Assembly: GCF_014805685.1 (NCBI RefSeq)
Contig: NC_060911.1
Span: forward strand, 13,030,712 to 13,094,711
DNA length: 64,000 nt
Reading direction: 5' to 3'
DNA from: Silurus meridionalis
Taxonomy: Eukaryota; Chordata; Actinopteri; Siluriformes; Siluridae
The number at the start of each line of letters is the position of its first letter. Within the stretch, counting starts at the first letter, position 1. Of the stretch, positions 33,525 through 46,050 are shown piece by piece. Made by a program: the position numbers and the translations under genes. The notes under the pieces were generated by a model. That model was given only the letters and a program-made list of their open reading frames with translations. It was not told where the DNA came from and searched no databases.

Positions 33525-34590
33525 AAGCTACTACACAACATCCAACTACACAACATGCTGTTACACAACATCCATCTACACAACATACCGCTACACAACA
33601 TCCATCTGCACATCTATCTACACAACATCGAACTAAACAATATGCTGCTACACAACATTCAACTACATCCTGCTAACATACATCCAACTATGCAACATGC
33701 TGTCACACATCCATCTACAAAACACTGCCATGCAACATGCTGTTACTCAATATACATCTACACAACATACTGCTAAACGACATGCTGTTACACAGCATAC
33801 ATCTACACAACATACTGCTACACACCATGCTGTTACACAACATCCATCTGCACAACATCTATATACACAACATCAAACTATACAACATGCTGCTACACAA
33901 CATCCAACTACATCCTGCTAACATACTGTACATACAACTATGCAACATGCTATTACACAACATCCATCTACACAACATACCGCTACACAACATGTTGTTA
34001 CACAACATCCATCTACACAACACTGCTATGCAACATGCTGTTACACAAACTCCATCTACACATCTATCTACACAACATCAAACTAAACAACATGCTGCCA
34101 CACAACATCCTGCTAACATACACCCAACTATGCAACATGCTGTTACACAACATCCATCTACACAACATGCTGTTACACAACATCCTGCTAACAAACATCC
34201 AACTATGCAACATGCTGTTACACAACATATTGCTACACAACATGCTGTTACATGACGTCCAACTACACAACATGCTGTTATACAACATTCATCTACACAA
34301 AATCCATCTACACAACATGCTGCCACACAACATCCAACTACATCCTGCTAACATACATACAACTATGCAACATGCTGTTACACAACATCCATCTATGCAA
34401 CATTCTGCTACACAACATCCAACTACACAACATGCTGCTACAAAATATCCTGCTAAACTACATCCAACTACACAACATTCAGCTAAACTACGTCTATCTA
34501 CACACTGTTCTGCGAAACCACATACAACCACAATTACACACCCTAAAAGCCTTTTACACACAACCCAGCTACACAACATACAGGCCACCT
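33525..34590. repeat. 15-bp minisatellite array, about 1 kb
   Basis: Units of 15 bp such as ACACAACATCCATCT and ACACAACATGCTGTT repeat with variation for about 70 units. Because 15 is a multiple of 3, long frames stay open on both strands (pentapeptides like MLLHN/IHLHN forward, MLCNS reverse). These are artefacts. The array begins about 110 bp after the donor of the 39-nt exon. Confidence 0.93.
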
Positions 34591-35115
34591 TGTGGAATGG
34601 AAGCATGAAAAGCTTGTTGATAATCACAGAGTCATGATGATGAAATACACATTCGTGTTTACAAGGAGAAAGTTGTGTGTATTCAGAATCAGGTTATGCA
34701 GCTCTGAATTCTGTGAGTTCTTCACTCAGATGATGCAAATGTATAGTTCAGGCTCTGAACTTCCCAGATTGATCTCAGCAGTAGTGTCTGATGGACCAGA
34801 AACCTGAAAAAAAAAACATGGAGGACAGAAAATGGATGAAAAGCACACGGCACCATGTGGTCGTCTTGTCAGGATTAGTCAGGGTTTTTTTATTATTATT
34901 ATTATTTTTTATTATTTTTTTTTTAAACTAATCGAATTTTCTGATACAAGCAGATACAAAAAACAACATCTTGACTTCCTATTTGAAACATTGTTACTAA
35001 AATGTTCATACTGTACGTCTTTACTGTAACACTTATGTAACACAACAGTTCATGCTCGATTTTTATGTCATTATTGCCCTTGAAACGTTTCAAGGTTTAT
35101 GAATAAGCACTGTCT

Positions 35116-35117
<2 letters not shown>

Positions 35118-35166
<49 letters not shown>
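35118..35166. repeat. (CA)n microsatellite
   Basis: CA run of about 50 bp, 300 bp upstream of the exon at 35466. Confidence 0.97.
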
Positions 35167-35168
<2 letters not shown>

Positions 35169-35465
35169 GCAGAGAGTCTCTGCAGCTGACTCCTTCAAAT
35201 AGAGCTGACGTGTTGCCATGGCGGCGAGCCGAACGGTGCCCTTTTCCTCCCCTCTGCAGATCCGTGCTGCTTTCCCACATCAGCAGGCTCTGCTCCCTAC
35301 ACCCTCACCCCTACATCCCATCACCCCATTCGAACATGGGTCATTCACTTCAGGATGTTCAGATGTTCAGGTGACTCCTGAATCAGGGTTTGATACATCA
35401 TCATCTTTTCATGATCAGTCATTGTAGAGAGACATTTGATTGACAGGTCTCTCATCCAATCACAG

Positions 35466-35574
35466 GCCAAGCCACGGCTGCAGAGAGGCGGGAGCTCGGC
35501 ATCGCTGCATAACAGCCTGATGAGGAACAGCATCTTTCAGCTAATGATCCACACACTGGACCCGCTTAGTGAAG
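35466..35574 (+). CDS. slc24a2: slc24a2 exon, conserved loop segment AKPRLQ...DPLSE
   Basis: This exon encodes 36 residues plus one base of the next codon. It starts AKPRLQRGGSSAS and ends MIHTLDPLSE, nearly identical to the human NCKX2 loop. The acceptor is CACAG at 35465; the donor is GTAACA at 35575. It enters in phase 0 and leaves in phase 1. The RGGSSAS stretch is serine-rich and basic, like a kinase target, though that is inference. It is the first of four consecutive exon junctions in phase 1. Confidence 0.96.
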
Positions 35575-35689
35575 GTAACACACACCAACACACACCGACA
35601 CACAAAATAAATCGAATGATCACTTGCATCAAAAACTTGGTGACAAATTGCATTAAACAAGCGTTAAAAAAGGAGCCAACATCCCATTC

Positions 35690-35800
35690 CACGTTTCCTC
35701 TTACAATAAGCTCCACTCTTCTGGGAAGATGTTCCACTAGATTTTGTGGAGATTAGTGGAGATTCATTCATCCACAAGGTCTTTATCAAGCAGTTTTGTG
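35690..35800. mobile_element. Repeat family D fragment
   Basis: Has ATAAGCTCCACTCTTCTGGG, AGATGTTCCACTAGATTTTG and GTGGAGATTCATTCATCC. Confidence 0.6.
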
Positions 35801-36800
35801 CACATGTATTTTATATATATTATATTACATATATATACTCATACATATTAATGATTGATATGAATTATTCATATTTTAATGAAATCCAGGGGTAATTATT
35901 TTCAGTGCATGTGTTCATTTCATACTTTTAACGATACCTACTGAGATCATTTTTTCTCTGTTTGCTTTGGATTTTTATACTTTTCATATCATGAAAATTG
36001 TTCTGTGAAACGTGTTTTGCTACACGTCGGTCTTCACGTTCCAAGAATTTCCCTCCGTTCATTATTTCCTCACTGGAACAATTTCACTGGTAATTAAGAA
36101 TATAGCTTTATGTCCCCGATTGCTCTCGAAGCACGTTTAAAAAAGAAATCGTAGTTTTTATTTCAGCTTATGACTTGTTAATGATTGCTAGAGGAGCTTC
36201 ACTGTTAGTCACGTCAGCATCACCCATACAGTTTATGTATAATTGTGGTGAGTAACAAATGTGTGAATGAGTCAGAGTGTGTGTATAAAAGCTGAGGTGC
36301 AGAAATAATAGTGTGTGTGTGTGTGTGTGTGTGTTTATATATAGTGTACATGTATATATACATACACACAAACACACATTTCCTCCACATGATTGAGCAC
36401 AGTTTTGGCCTTCACACGTCTTCAGAACATAGGGTGGGATGTATCAGGAAAACAATTTGGGGGGAAAAAAATTAAAATAAATAAATGATGGATATATTAA
36501 AATCATCTGATTTAATGTTAAAGTATTTAAAAGTACTGTTTAAAATCGATTTAATAGTTCAACACATTTACATGCAAATATCTATTCATGTAAATACTAA
36601 AGCAGAATGAATCTCATTTAACATCTCACGTCTAAACTTCGTCTGTTTAACTGCAGTAAATTCGGTAGGAAGGATACGTCTATGTCGCGATCCATATTGT
36701 GTGTCGTAGAAATGTTCAATTGTGTTGCGATATGATATTTCGGTCATATCGTCGATCCCTTCACCGAAAGCTTCACTTTATTTCTTTTTTTGGTTTTATT
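35800..36800. other. AT-rich intronic stretch
   Basis: No gene recognised. A (GT)n tract lies at 36310-36333 and a TATCG-containing MITE-like trace at about 36690-36760. Confidence 0.4.
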
Positions 36801-36809
36801 CCGATCAAT

Positions 36810-37240
36810 CCATACACACATACAGTGCCTGTCAAAGGTGTGGAAACTAATGAATCCTGAGCCAACGTGTCTGTTCCAAACACCGTGCAATTCTGTCTAG
36901 ACTGCGACACTTTGAAACTGAGTTCACCATACGACAAGATGATGAACCGAAGCATACGATCTGTACGCATTATTTGGAGAACGAACATTCGGCTGGAGTG
37001 AAATCTATCATGGAACGTCCCAGTCACTGCACCTAAATCCTACTGATATGCTCTGGGATAAACTGGATCACATAAAAAAAAATCTCTGACTAGTAAAGAA
37101 CATCTTTGGCACGTTTTCCTAGAGGCACTGCAAAGTATTGCAGCTGAATGTTTGGAGAAACGGTTTGAGAGCCTGTAAAGCTGTTGTTCATGCGAAGGGA
37201 GGATTTTTCTATGCAAATAACGTCAAACATCTGGACATTT
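36810..37240 (+). pseudogene. Degenerate Tc1-like transposase C-terminal fragment
   Basis: Plus-strand frames read QDDEPKHTICTHYLENE, then MERPS, and in the next frame QSLHLNPTDMLWDKLDHIKK, followed by CKAVVHAKGGFFYANNVK. These correspond to the second and third catalytic-region blocks of Tc1 transposases (the QQDNDPKH-like and LNPIE-like motifs). A frameshift near 37020 and internal stops disable it. It lies in the intron just before the candidate microexon. Confidence 0.75.
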
Positions 37241-37795
37241 ATAGATTTGTTTGTTTGAAGGAAATCTTCCTACCATTAAATTTCTTAGTTTGTTATATAG
37301 AAACAAAAGAAACTTGAATTTCTCTCTTAAAAAACATAAACATCTACTTTCTACTTTTAAATCAAACTTTTTGGCAGATACTCTAGTTCTTAAACTAGAC
37401 ATTAACCAGGCCCAAGATAATGAATGTTTCGTCTGAGGAGCCACGTTTTCCTAATGGTGAGAAAGTTCACAGGATAATGGTGACTACAGCGAAAACAGAA
37501 ACTCTGCTGCAGGCTGTTTTGACCTTTAAAAAAAAATCACTTCTCGGTTGAAACCTGACCTCTGTCCCTGACGCCGTGTTGTGATCAGGGATCTCCTCCT
37601 GTTGATTTGAAGGATTTAAGAAAATCGTTTATACCACACAGGGACTCAAAACATTCATGCATTTGGTCATATTTCTGGTCTTCTTTTTAGAAAGGGTTTC
37701 ATTAATGATGTGCTTCTGAGTTTCTAGTTTGACTTCATCACTTTTCTTCTCTCTGTTTGTCTTTCCTTTCTTCTTTTTTTCCCCTGTTTCCTCAG

Positions 37796-37810
37796 AATTC
37801 GCTGACTCCG
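37796..37810 (+). CDS. slc24a2: Probable slc24a2 15-nt microexon
   Basis: A strong pyrimidine tract (TTTTTTTCCCCTGTTTCCTCAG, ending at 37795) is followed by 15 bases and a consensus donor GTGAGT at 37811. With the one base carried over from the previous exon, the 15 bases encode EFADS and leave one base over, so it is phase 1 in and phase 1 out, exactly fitting between the 109-nt and 51-nt exons. The result would be DPLSE-EFADS-ELGTYGKLKYY. Its position, phase and splice sites are what is expected, but I cannot confirm expression. If it is not an exon, the joint between neighbours is unaffected. Confidence 0.6.
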
Positions 37811-37967
37811 GTGAGTGAGTTATTCTCTATAAATCTTATCACCGTGTCCTTCTCCCCTCTGTCCCAGTATAGTGTGTCACACTGGAGATCACTGATGATC
37901 AATAATGTTTTTTTTCCTCCGCATATCATTTCTTTTTCTTTCCATTCGTCCATATGGGGTTTGCTTA

Positions 37968-37971
<4 letters not shown>

Positions 37972-38031
<60 letters not shown>
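37972..38031. repeat. (GT)n microsatellite
   Basis: GT run of about 60 bp beginning 160 bp after the microexon donor. Confidence 0.97.
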
Positions 38032-38032
<1 letters not shown>

Positions 38033-38094
38033 TAACTTTGGTTAGACATTTTCTCTGAACCTTCACTACAACTGTTCACTCTGATCACTTCAAC

Positions 38095-38689
<595 letters not shown>

Positions 38690-38807
38690 AGCTATTAAAA
38701 GCTACAAAATTATTCATAAGTACAAAATAAAAAGTTTTGAGTGATACAAGTGCACAGATATTATGTCAGTAACTCAAGAAATTAATAATATTCATTCATC
38801 CATGTGG

Positions 38808-38811
<4 letters not shown>

Positions 38812-38862
<51 letters not shown>
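38812..38862. repeat. (GT)n microsatellite
   Basis: GT run of about 50 bp. Confidence 0.97.
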
Positions 38863-38864
<2 letters not shown>

Positions 38865-38869
38865 TGGTA

Positions 38870-40135
38870 AAATTGGTTAGATATTTTTTCCCACCTCTGA
38901 TCATGTGACCCTTTACTACAACTGTTCAATCCGAGCACTTTAACTCTTCAGTATGCAGCTCAGATCCGTTTAAATCCGCTTAATAATTTACGAAGGCCAC
39001 ATAAAGCCACTCGGCAGGACGCGGTATGAGATCACCAACTCTGACTGTGTGAATGAAGTGAGGGAGGTTCGTCACAGAGACGTTCGCTCTGATTTCACAC
39101 TGATTAAATCGGTGCTCCAGGGTTGGGACAGTCCAGTCTAGGTTTGCAGATATTTTATAGTTTGAACAGCGAGTGATTGGTTGGCTGATCATGCAGACAG
39201 AGGACAGGACATGAGCAATTTTTTCTTCAGCTCATTGTCAGTCGATGGCCTGTCGTGACTGCCAAACAGTTGGACATGCTGTCCTGAAGGTCCAGCTCTT
39301 TTCGTGCCGTCATTCTTGCGCATCCAGCTGTCAGAAAATGTGCTTATTACTCTTTTTTTCAAACTGTGAAAAATATTGAGAGTGTTTTAGCATAGCATAG
39401 CATTCACGCTTTACATTTTAGAAACCTATTATTCTAAAACAATGCATGGAAACTGACCGTAAAATATAGAAACACCAAATTAGGTGAAAACCTGCACCCC
39501 AGGTTCATCATCACTATTTTAATGGTATAATGGTGGCGCTATTGTGCAACATTGTACCTTTTGGTTCATATCATCTGAACCATTCAACCTAAACAATACC
39601 AGATTGTTAAAAACACAAGAGTCAATAGGTCCAATATGGCTGCTGCTTGGATCTCATGGCATCTTCTGAGGTGGAGCTTGTGAGCGGGATGTAGAATTAA
39701 AATCCAACGCCACCTGCACCTTCACAACGTGATGTGTTCTTTTCTTCTCTTTTGTAGGAAGCACTTTTTTTGCCAGATGGATTCTAATTACTGCTTGCAG
39801 TTTGCTGAGAGTAAGAAGCAGCATCCCGAGTACGGGTGAAGGGGTTTAGTGTGGTAAAAGCAGCGTTCTTTAGCTTTATGCATTCTTTATGTTGCATTTC
39901 GCGTTGCTTTTGCACACGCTTGAATAACTTAAAGGTTGTGTCACACTGCAGCACTCAGCAGAACTCAAAAGCACATTTTGTATTGAGGCTGTATTCTTCC
40001 AGTAATAGCATCCGACTCAGATATACGGGCAGTGATATACTTGGATTGGACGTTTGCAATTTTATGTCATTAGATTAGATTAAATTAGATTAGATTTAAT
40101 TTTATTGTCATTGTGGGCCAATGAAATACAGTTTG
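38870..40135. other. Intronic stretch, no gene recognised
   Basis: Unique-looking sequence without coding signal; a short TTAGATTAGATTAAAT-type simple region precedes the next array. Confidence 0.35.
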
Positions 40136-40140
40136 CATTT

Positions 40141-40208
40141 AACAGTCAGTCAGTCAGTCAGTCTGTCACTCAATCTACATCCATCTATCTATCCATCTCT
40201 CAATCTAC

Positions 40209-40272
<64 letters not shown>

Positions 40273-40328
40273 GTCTATCTGTCTATCTGTCTGTCTATCT
40301 ATCTTACTCAATCTACATCCATCTGTGT
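40141..40328. repeat. Compound TCAG/CTAT array, inverse of 38095-38688
   Basis: CAGT and CTAT tetranucleotides with three ACTCAATCTACATCCATC-type blocks. That block is the reverse complement of the TGTAGATTGAGT block of the 38.1-38.7 kb array, so two related arrays face each other 1.5 kb apart. Confidence 0.92.
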
Positions 40329-40894
40329 GTGTGTTTGTATATACACTTATGATCAAGCTGTTTTTTTCTGCCAATGGTTTACCTGACTATAATCTCACCT
40401 ATCTTGGGCTTTGAAACTTCAGCAGGATTATACAGTCATATCTGCCCCTGCATGGTCTAAAAGAACCCCTGCAGTCACAGCTGCCCTTCGCCAATAAACA
40501 CGGACACACTGGTGTTAAAGAGTCATGAAAAAACCCACCAGAGTCAGAGTAAATCCACATACACGCTAAAGCATTTCCATTGCTTAACTGTGCCTTTCCA
40601 TTGTGTATCAGATCAACTGGCCTCAGTCAGTGTTAATTACTTACTGTTGTGTAAAGAATTGACATGGTTTCTCCAAAACACTGCGAGCAGCAGGGGATTT
40701 GTTCGGGACGGCGGTGAATCATCGCATCACGATTTTCCCGTTTTTTTTCTTTTTTCACTGATGGCCCTAAAATAGAACAAATCAAACTTCCAGACTTCTA
40801 ACAAACCACAAAGTGCAGATCGTATTTTATTTAATGCAGAAATAAATTAAATCACAATAACAACAATGACACACAAATTTCTTTATTAAAAATA

Positions 40895-41062
40895 ATTTAA
40901 TTAAATTTCGGTGGACGTCCATATCCAGAGCGACTTAGATTCATCTCATTCATACAACTAAGCAGGGTTAGGGGACTTGCTCAGGGGCCCGGCTTCGTGT
41001 GGCTGGGATGTGAACTCCTGATGTTCGGATGCAAAGTCCAATGCCACTAAGCTAACACCTCC
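40895..41062. mobile_element. SINE family C
   Basis: TATCCAGAGCGACTTAGATT, GCTCAGGGGCCCGGCTTCG and CCAATGCCACTAAGCTAACA in family C order; the tRNA-like head is at the right, so it is on the minus strand. Confidence 0.65.
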
Positions 41063-41440
41063 CATTTTTTAAATCTGTTTAGTATTAGTTTTGGATTAGA
41101 TAGATCATCCGTAATATCAAATTAGCTGTTACTATAGAAACAAAAATAAACGCCAAAACTATTGTCAGAACAGACAAAAAATGAGCAACACATCCGACCT
41201 CAAATCAAGCCGTATTTACAAACATGGATGTAAAACGCACTGTCGTTCACGTGAAGAGATTCGGCGGCCCGGCAGAAATTACCTGTTTAATGTCAGATCT
41301 TGTTAATTGGCCTCTTTGTCCCTTATGATAAACAAGACCAGACCGATATTGGTGCTCAGCACTCACACTTTTACATGCCCATGCACAAGCCTGTGATTCA
41401 CAGATAGTACAAACCAGACATGACAAACACAACATGCCAT

Positions 41441-41577
41441 GGGTGTGTGTGTGTGTGTGTGCGTGTGTGTGTGCGTGTATATGTGTATGCTATTTTAATC
41501 TCTGGCTTCTTGCTGAGTAGTGAATATTGATCTTTCGGATTGAACCCTGAACTGTCACTCCATTTATCTACTTTGAA

Positions 41578-41656
<79 letters not shown>
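41441..41656. repeat. GT tract followed by long (CA)n
   Basis: GT-rich tract at 41441-41480 and an uninterrupted (CA)n of about 78 bp at 41579-41656, inverted relative to each other. Confidence 0.95.
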
Positions 41657-41660
<4 letters not shown>

Positions 41661-42259
41661 TCCACACTTTAATCACCTTCCATTTGTTCCCCTGTATTTA
41701 AACACAAACACTATTAACCTTCTGAGTAATAAATCAGCTTTTTACTGGGTTCGTCCGTCATTATGCAATGTTTCATCACACGTCCACATGAATACACTCG
41801 CAAACACAAACCCAGACACACACACAAACACACACTCCTCCTGTGCACTGAAATCAATATTAAAAGCTTTGTGCCTCCCAGCAGGCTGTAACTCTACAGG
41901 TCATACTGCAAGGTCATTGGCATCACTGTTTAATGAATAAACACGCACACAACACACACACACACACACACACACCATTATAGTCTATTTTTTTAATTAT
42001 TTGATTATTATTGTTTTGGACATTTTCCTTTTTTCCCACTCAATGAATTTGTGTCTATAATAGGCCAATTCAAGAACTAGTCTTCTAGCAAAAGAGGCTG
42101 AAACATGACCTAGCGATAGAGTAAACATGACTTAGTGTTAGGTCATCGGTAATTAATACACATAATCGGGGATTAATACACTTTATTAACATTTTTGTCC
42201 TATAATTTTTTACGGTCTGTAAAAATGTCCATTGTAAAAAAAGCTATAAAAATAAACTT

Positions 42260-45250
42260 GAACTTAAACAGGCTTCCCAACTGCCGAGGAGGCGTCCAGC
42301 CTTTATATATGACTCCCCCTTGGAGGTAAAGGTCATTTGCCACCACTATTTGTGCCCCTGTCTTGTACACCACCTTGAATTTGTATGATTGTTGTGCAAG
42401 ACATCAACCTTGGCATATTTCAGGAGTGGAGCCTATAGAACAGGGTGGGATCTGAAAAGGTGGTCCAAACAGGTACTGGAGGGTGAGGACCGCCCACATG
42501 ATGACCGGCCCCTCTTACTCAAGGCCATCTTTCCCAAGATGTTGTGGCTGATATACAGCACCAGGTCCTTCTTTCCCCTCAAACAACTGGGCCAAACTAT
42601 CTTACAGCTTTGTCAAAATGCCTTAAGCCAGGTGAGGTGCAATTTTGGCCACGATATGTTCATCTGAGTGTAACAGCTCACATGGCAGATCTTCCGGGTT
42701 TGACAGCTCTTAGGCCGGGCTAATGATAAGCGGAGTTACAAAGTATTTTGTTTCCAAGTGCAAGCCGGGCCATTCCCCAGTATTCCATGTCCAGAAAAGA
42801 GTCAGGTAGACAGTACAGCAAGAAGTTATTGAGTTATGGATGGAAATGGGGTATTTGTACAACATTATTATTAACGTTATACAAAATTAACGCTACAGAT
42901 TGTTTTTGTTTGCTGCTAGCTACCGTTAGCGAGGGAATGCAGGTCAGAACGTGTCATGGATTGACGATTTAAAACTTTGGACGAGTCTTTTTCTTGTGTG
43001 TGTTTTTGAAGCGACAGTTGTCTACAGTGTGATGAGGGGATCATTTTCATACAGTCTGACAAGCAACAATTGCAAAGGACTATTCAAAATTGGAGAGTGT
43101 GACCCTGACAAGGAAAAAAAAGTTAAATGAATGCTACAGCAGGCCCCCCAAACAGCAGTGATTTTACCAGGTGGAATCCTGACTCTCACAGGTCCATCCA
43201 CTGGATTGGATCTGGTGCTTCCCTTTTTGGCTAGCTCAGTTAGTGGACTTGTGAAAACATTAGGTACAACCCTTCAATAATAGTTTGCCAGCCTCAGTAA
43301 TTTCCTCAACTCTTTATCTTATATATTTGGTGATTTACCTGCATATGACCCAAATGGATTCTCAGATGCCGAACTTCCACCAACAGAAAATGTATCTCCT
43401 TTTGTCTTGAGTTGAAAAGGTCTTTTTGTGAGATATTGGAGTCGAGGAAATCTGCTATTATTCCATTGCTAAATCCAGTGTCATAGCAGAATGTCAGCAC
43501 AAGGAAAGGACTGACTTTTTGGCCTTGGGCACTGAAACCATCAGGCTGCTCTAATCACTGTGTGACTCTTCAATTACCCTCCAGGTCAAACATAGCTTTG
43601 AGCTCATTCCAAAACACATTTTTTGTGTTCTGGTAACCAGTCTGGGTGGCTGCATATTGGAGGAGTCACCGTGTGGTGCTTTACAAGGTTCATGAGATTA
43701 GAAAAGTGATGAAGTGATGAAAAGACAAATCTTGAAAATGAAAATTTTCCTTGCAACTTGCCAACCAATGTTTTCGGGGACAGTGAGATGTAGTCTGCAA
43801 AAGGGACCAGGATGAACTGGGCTGCACTTTCACTCCCAACCAGGAACCATCATCACCAGAGCCACAGCACCACAATCTCCACAGTTTTAAAAGATTAAAC
43901 GGGGAAATTTAAAGTGCATTACTCGTATCTGTTTGCCTGTCCTCATAGTCTACTTCTCTGACTCTCTGTGTGAACTCCAAGGACCAATACGCCAATGATC
44001 CAATGAGTTTTGCAGTCAGGAAAAGATTTATCCTCAAATGCACCTTTCTAATGGCCTAATGAGGTTTATGCCAATTCTTTTGAAGGCAACCTTAATTAAA
44101 GCTAAGGGGGTACTATGGTGCTTTTGGGGTGGTTGGTGAATTCACTGGATTTATCCAGTAGAAATTAGCTATTTAAAAGTTAAAGTAGATGTCTAAAAGT
44201 CTTACTTTCCTCTCTCTAAACAGGTGGAACCATCTGTATCCACCAAAATTGGGGCAAGGTCCGGGTGGGTCTGCAGTCACAGTAGGGAAACCAGGCATTT
44301 CCAGGATCAGCATTCTATCTATCATGGAAGGTCTGATCTGGATACCTGATGCATTTTAATCTCACCACAATTAAGCAGTATAAATACAAGTTTAGGTGAA
44401 TGCATAAACAACCACTATCTATCAAAGTTGGATACAGTGCAAGTAACTAGGAAATGCAAATGCTGAAGGTGTATGGGGGTTTACATAAATATCCAAACAT
44501 GTCAGCCAATTCCAGGGGCAAAAGCATAAAGTGACCTACCAGTCTATCAAATCGTGGGACAAATTACCCAGGGATTTGGGTATTGGTGAAGAAAATATTT
44601 GTGAGTGGAATACTGGAAAGGTGAGGCACAGTGTGTAATGTGTGCAGCATTGGTAAGGGAGGCAGTGCAGACACGGTCACCCTCAACTATGTATCAGGGA
44701 GACACCAGGGATTGGCTCTGCTCCTTTCACCTCATTTCTCCTTGAAAGCAGTGCCATGCACTCAGACCCTGTGGCACTTCATTACCAAAGTAAAAGTAAT
44801 CAATGGTCAGAGGTTGTGCTCTTCTACATATAACTTTCTGACTATACAGAATAGGTCAATCTCAATTGGCACAAGACAATTAAACGAAGGAAGAAAACAA
44901 CCCAGCTTTTGATCCTAAAAAGCCATAGGGAACTTCAGTTCCATGTGGCTCATTATAAACTGACTTATTCATATCCAGACTAAAACACTAAACTTTCGAA
45001 AAGCTCTCTTCTAATGAATAAATCCAGTGAATTTGTCAGCCATCCTAAAAGCCCCATTGTACTCCCTTACCCTTAATTAAGAATTGGCATAAACCTTGTT
45101 GGGCCATTAGGAAGGTGCATTTGTGGAGAAGGCTTTTCCTGACAGCCATACATATTGGTTCACTAGTAAAGTAGACATCTGATGGATCTTACATCTTTGT
45201 AAAAGTAGATGTCTGGGGTGAAGGATAAGAAGGGAAAGGAGTCAGGGAGG
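42260..45250. other. Unidentified region with inverted arms
   Basis: No gene is recognised. Two arms, about 43980-44165 and 44985-45180, are reverse complements with divergence. Shared words include AATGCACCTTTCTAATGGCC against its complement near 45105, CACTGGATTTATCC/GAATAAATCCAGTG, and GTCAGGAAAAG/CTTTTCCTGAC. The 820 bp between and about 1.7 kb to the left are unique in this window. Short frames show no similarity I can name. It may be a foldback transposon or a DIRS-like or LTR-type remnant; I cannot decide. Confidence 0.5.
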
Positions 45251-45419
45251 AAACTTGGTTTGTGGATCAGTTTTGACACCCATACACCATACCTTGCGAG
45301 GAGAGAAAGCCAAGGACACCTGGATTAAGAATCATCAGTGTTCCTTAGTTACTGTGCATTAGTGATGAAGCAACAAACCTCAGCAACTCAGTCAGATGTG
45401 CCAACAAAGCAAGTTTGGC

Positions 45420-45545
45420 TTTCCCTGATAGCATTTACATCACATTTGGCTCAAGGTTAAGAGACACAGCATTAAACATGGCTAAGGGCCTTGCTTAAGG
45501 GCCCAAAGAGTGGCAACTTGGCCAAACCAGGGCTGCAACCCTCAT
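45420..45545. mobile_element. SINE family C fragment
   Basis: GGCTAAGGGCCTTGCTTAAG and GGGCCCAAAGAGTGGCAAC in family C order. Confidence 0.55.
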
Positions 45546-45831
45546 GTGAGGGTGTGCAGGAAGACTATGTTTTTTCAAATTCATTCATTTAAACCCCACC
45601 TTTTCATGCACTTTCAACAAAATTCAATAAACTGAACCAGCTTAGCTGGTATACATTTCAAGATTTCATGTTTATGTTTACAATTTACCCGAGACAGTCA
45701 TAAGTATATTGGTTATAAAAAGAAAAAGGGTGAAAATAATTATGTGGTACCTGCTGACTTTCCTGTCTCTTAAACGGGGTAAATGAGTAATATGCAGGTT
45801 AAAACAGGCTAATATATGAACTAGCATTGCT

Positions 45832-46032
45832 ACAAAACTATCTTTCGGCTTCTCCGCACGTTTGATTTGGCACGTTTTTACGCTGGATGCCCTTCCTAAC
45901 TCAACCCTCCCCATTTATCCGGGCTTGGGACTGGCACTGAAAGTGGCTGGGGTTGGTTTCCTGACCGGGGATCGAACCCGGGCCGCAGCGGTGAGAGCGC
46001 CGCATCCTAACCACTAGACCACCAGGGAACCA
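45832..46032 (-). mobile_element. tRNA-Glu-derived SINE with 18-bp target duplication
   Basis: The insertion is bounded by a perfect 18-bp direct repeat, ATATGAACTAGCATTGCT, at 45814-45831 and 46033-46050. The element reads on the minus strand: a tRNA-Glu-like head (45957-46028), a body with GGGTTGAGTTAGGAAGGGC, and a 3' end GGAGAAGCCGAAAGATAG. Compared with 47491-47685 it lacks about 25 bp just before the 3' end. The long duplication is the hallmark of LINE-machinery insertion. Confidence 0.92.
45957..46028 (-). other. tRNA-Glu(CTC)-like sequence, SINE head
   Basis: The 72-base minus-strand sequence starts TCCCTGGTGGTCTAGTGG, has a GCTCTCAC anticodon loop (CTC) and GGGTTCGATCCCCGG T arm. 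It differs from the vertebrate tRNA-Glu I recall at about four positions, one of which breaks an acceptor-stem pair. It is continuous with the SINE body and inside its target duplication, so it is a SINE promoter and not an independent tRNA gene, although a tRNA finder may call it. Confidence 0.8.
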
Positions 46033-46050
46033 ATATGAACTAGCATTGCT

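Noticed and set aside
34035..34637. 200-codon plus-strand frame of MLLHN/IHLHN pentapeptides
   Set aside because: It is the translation of a 15-bp minisatellite; several other frames on both strands are equally open, and no splice or start context supports a gene.
45957..46028. tRNA-Glu(CTC) gene
   Set aside because: It is the head of a SINE enclosed by the 18-bp target duplication, has an acceptor-stem mismatch, and a truncated sister copy lies at 47491-47685.
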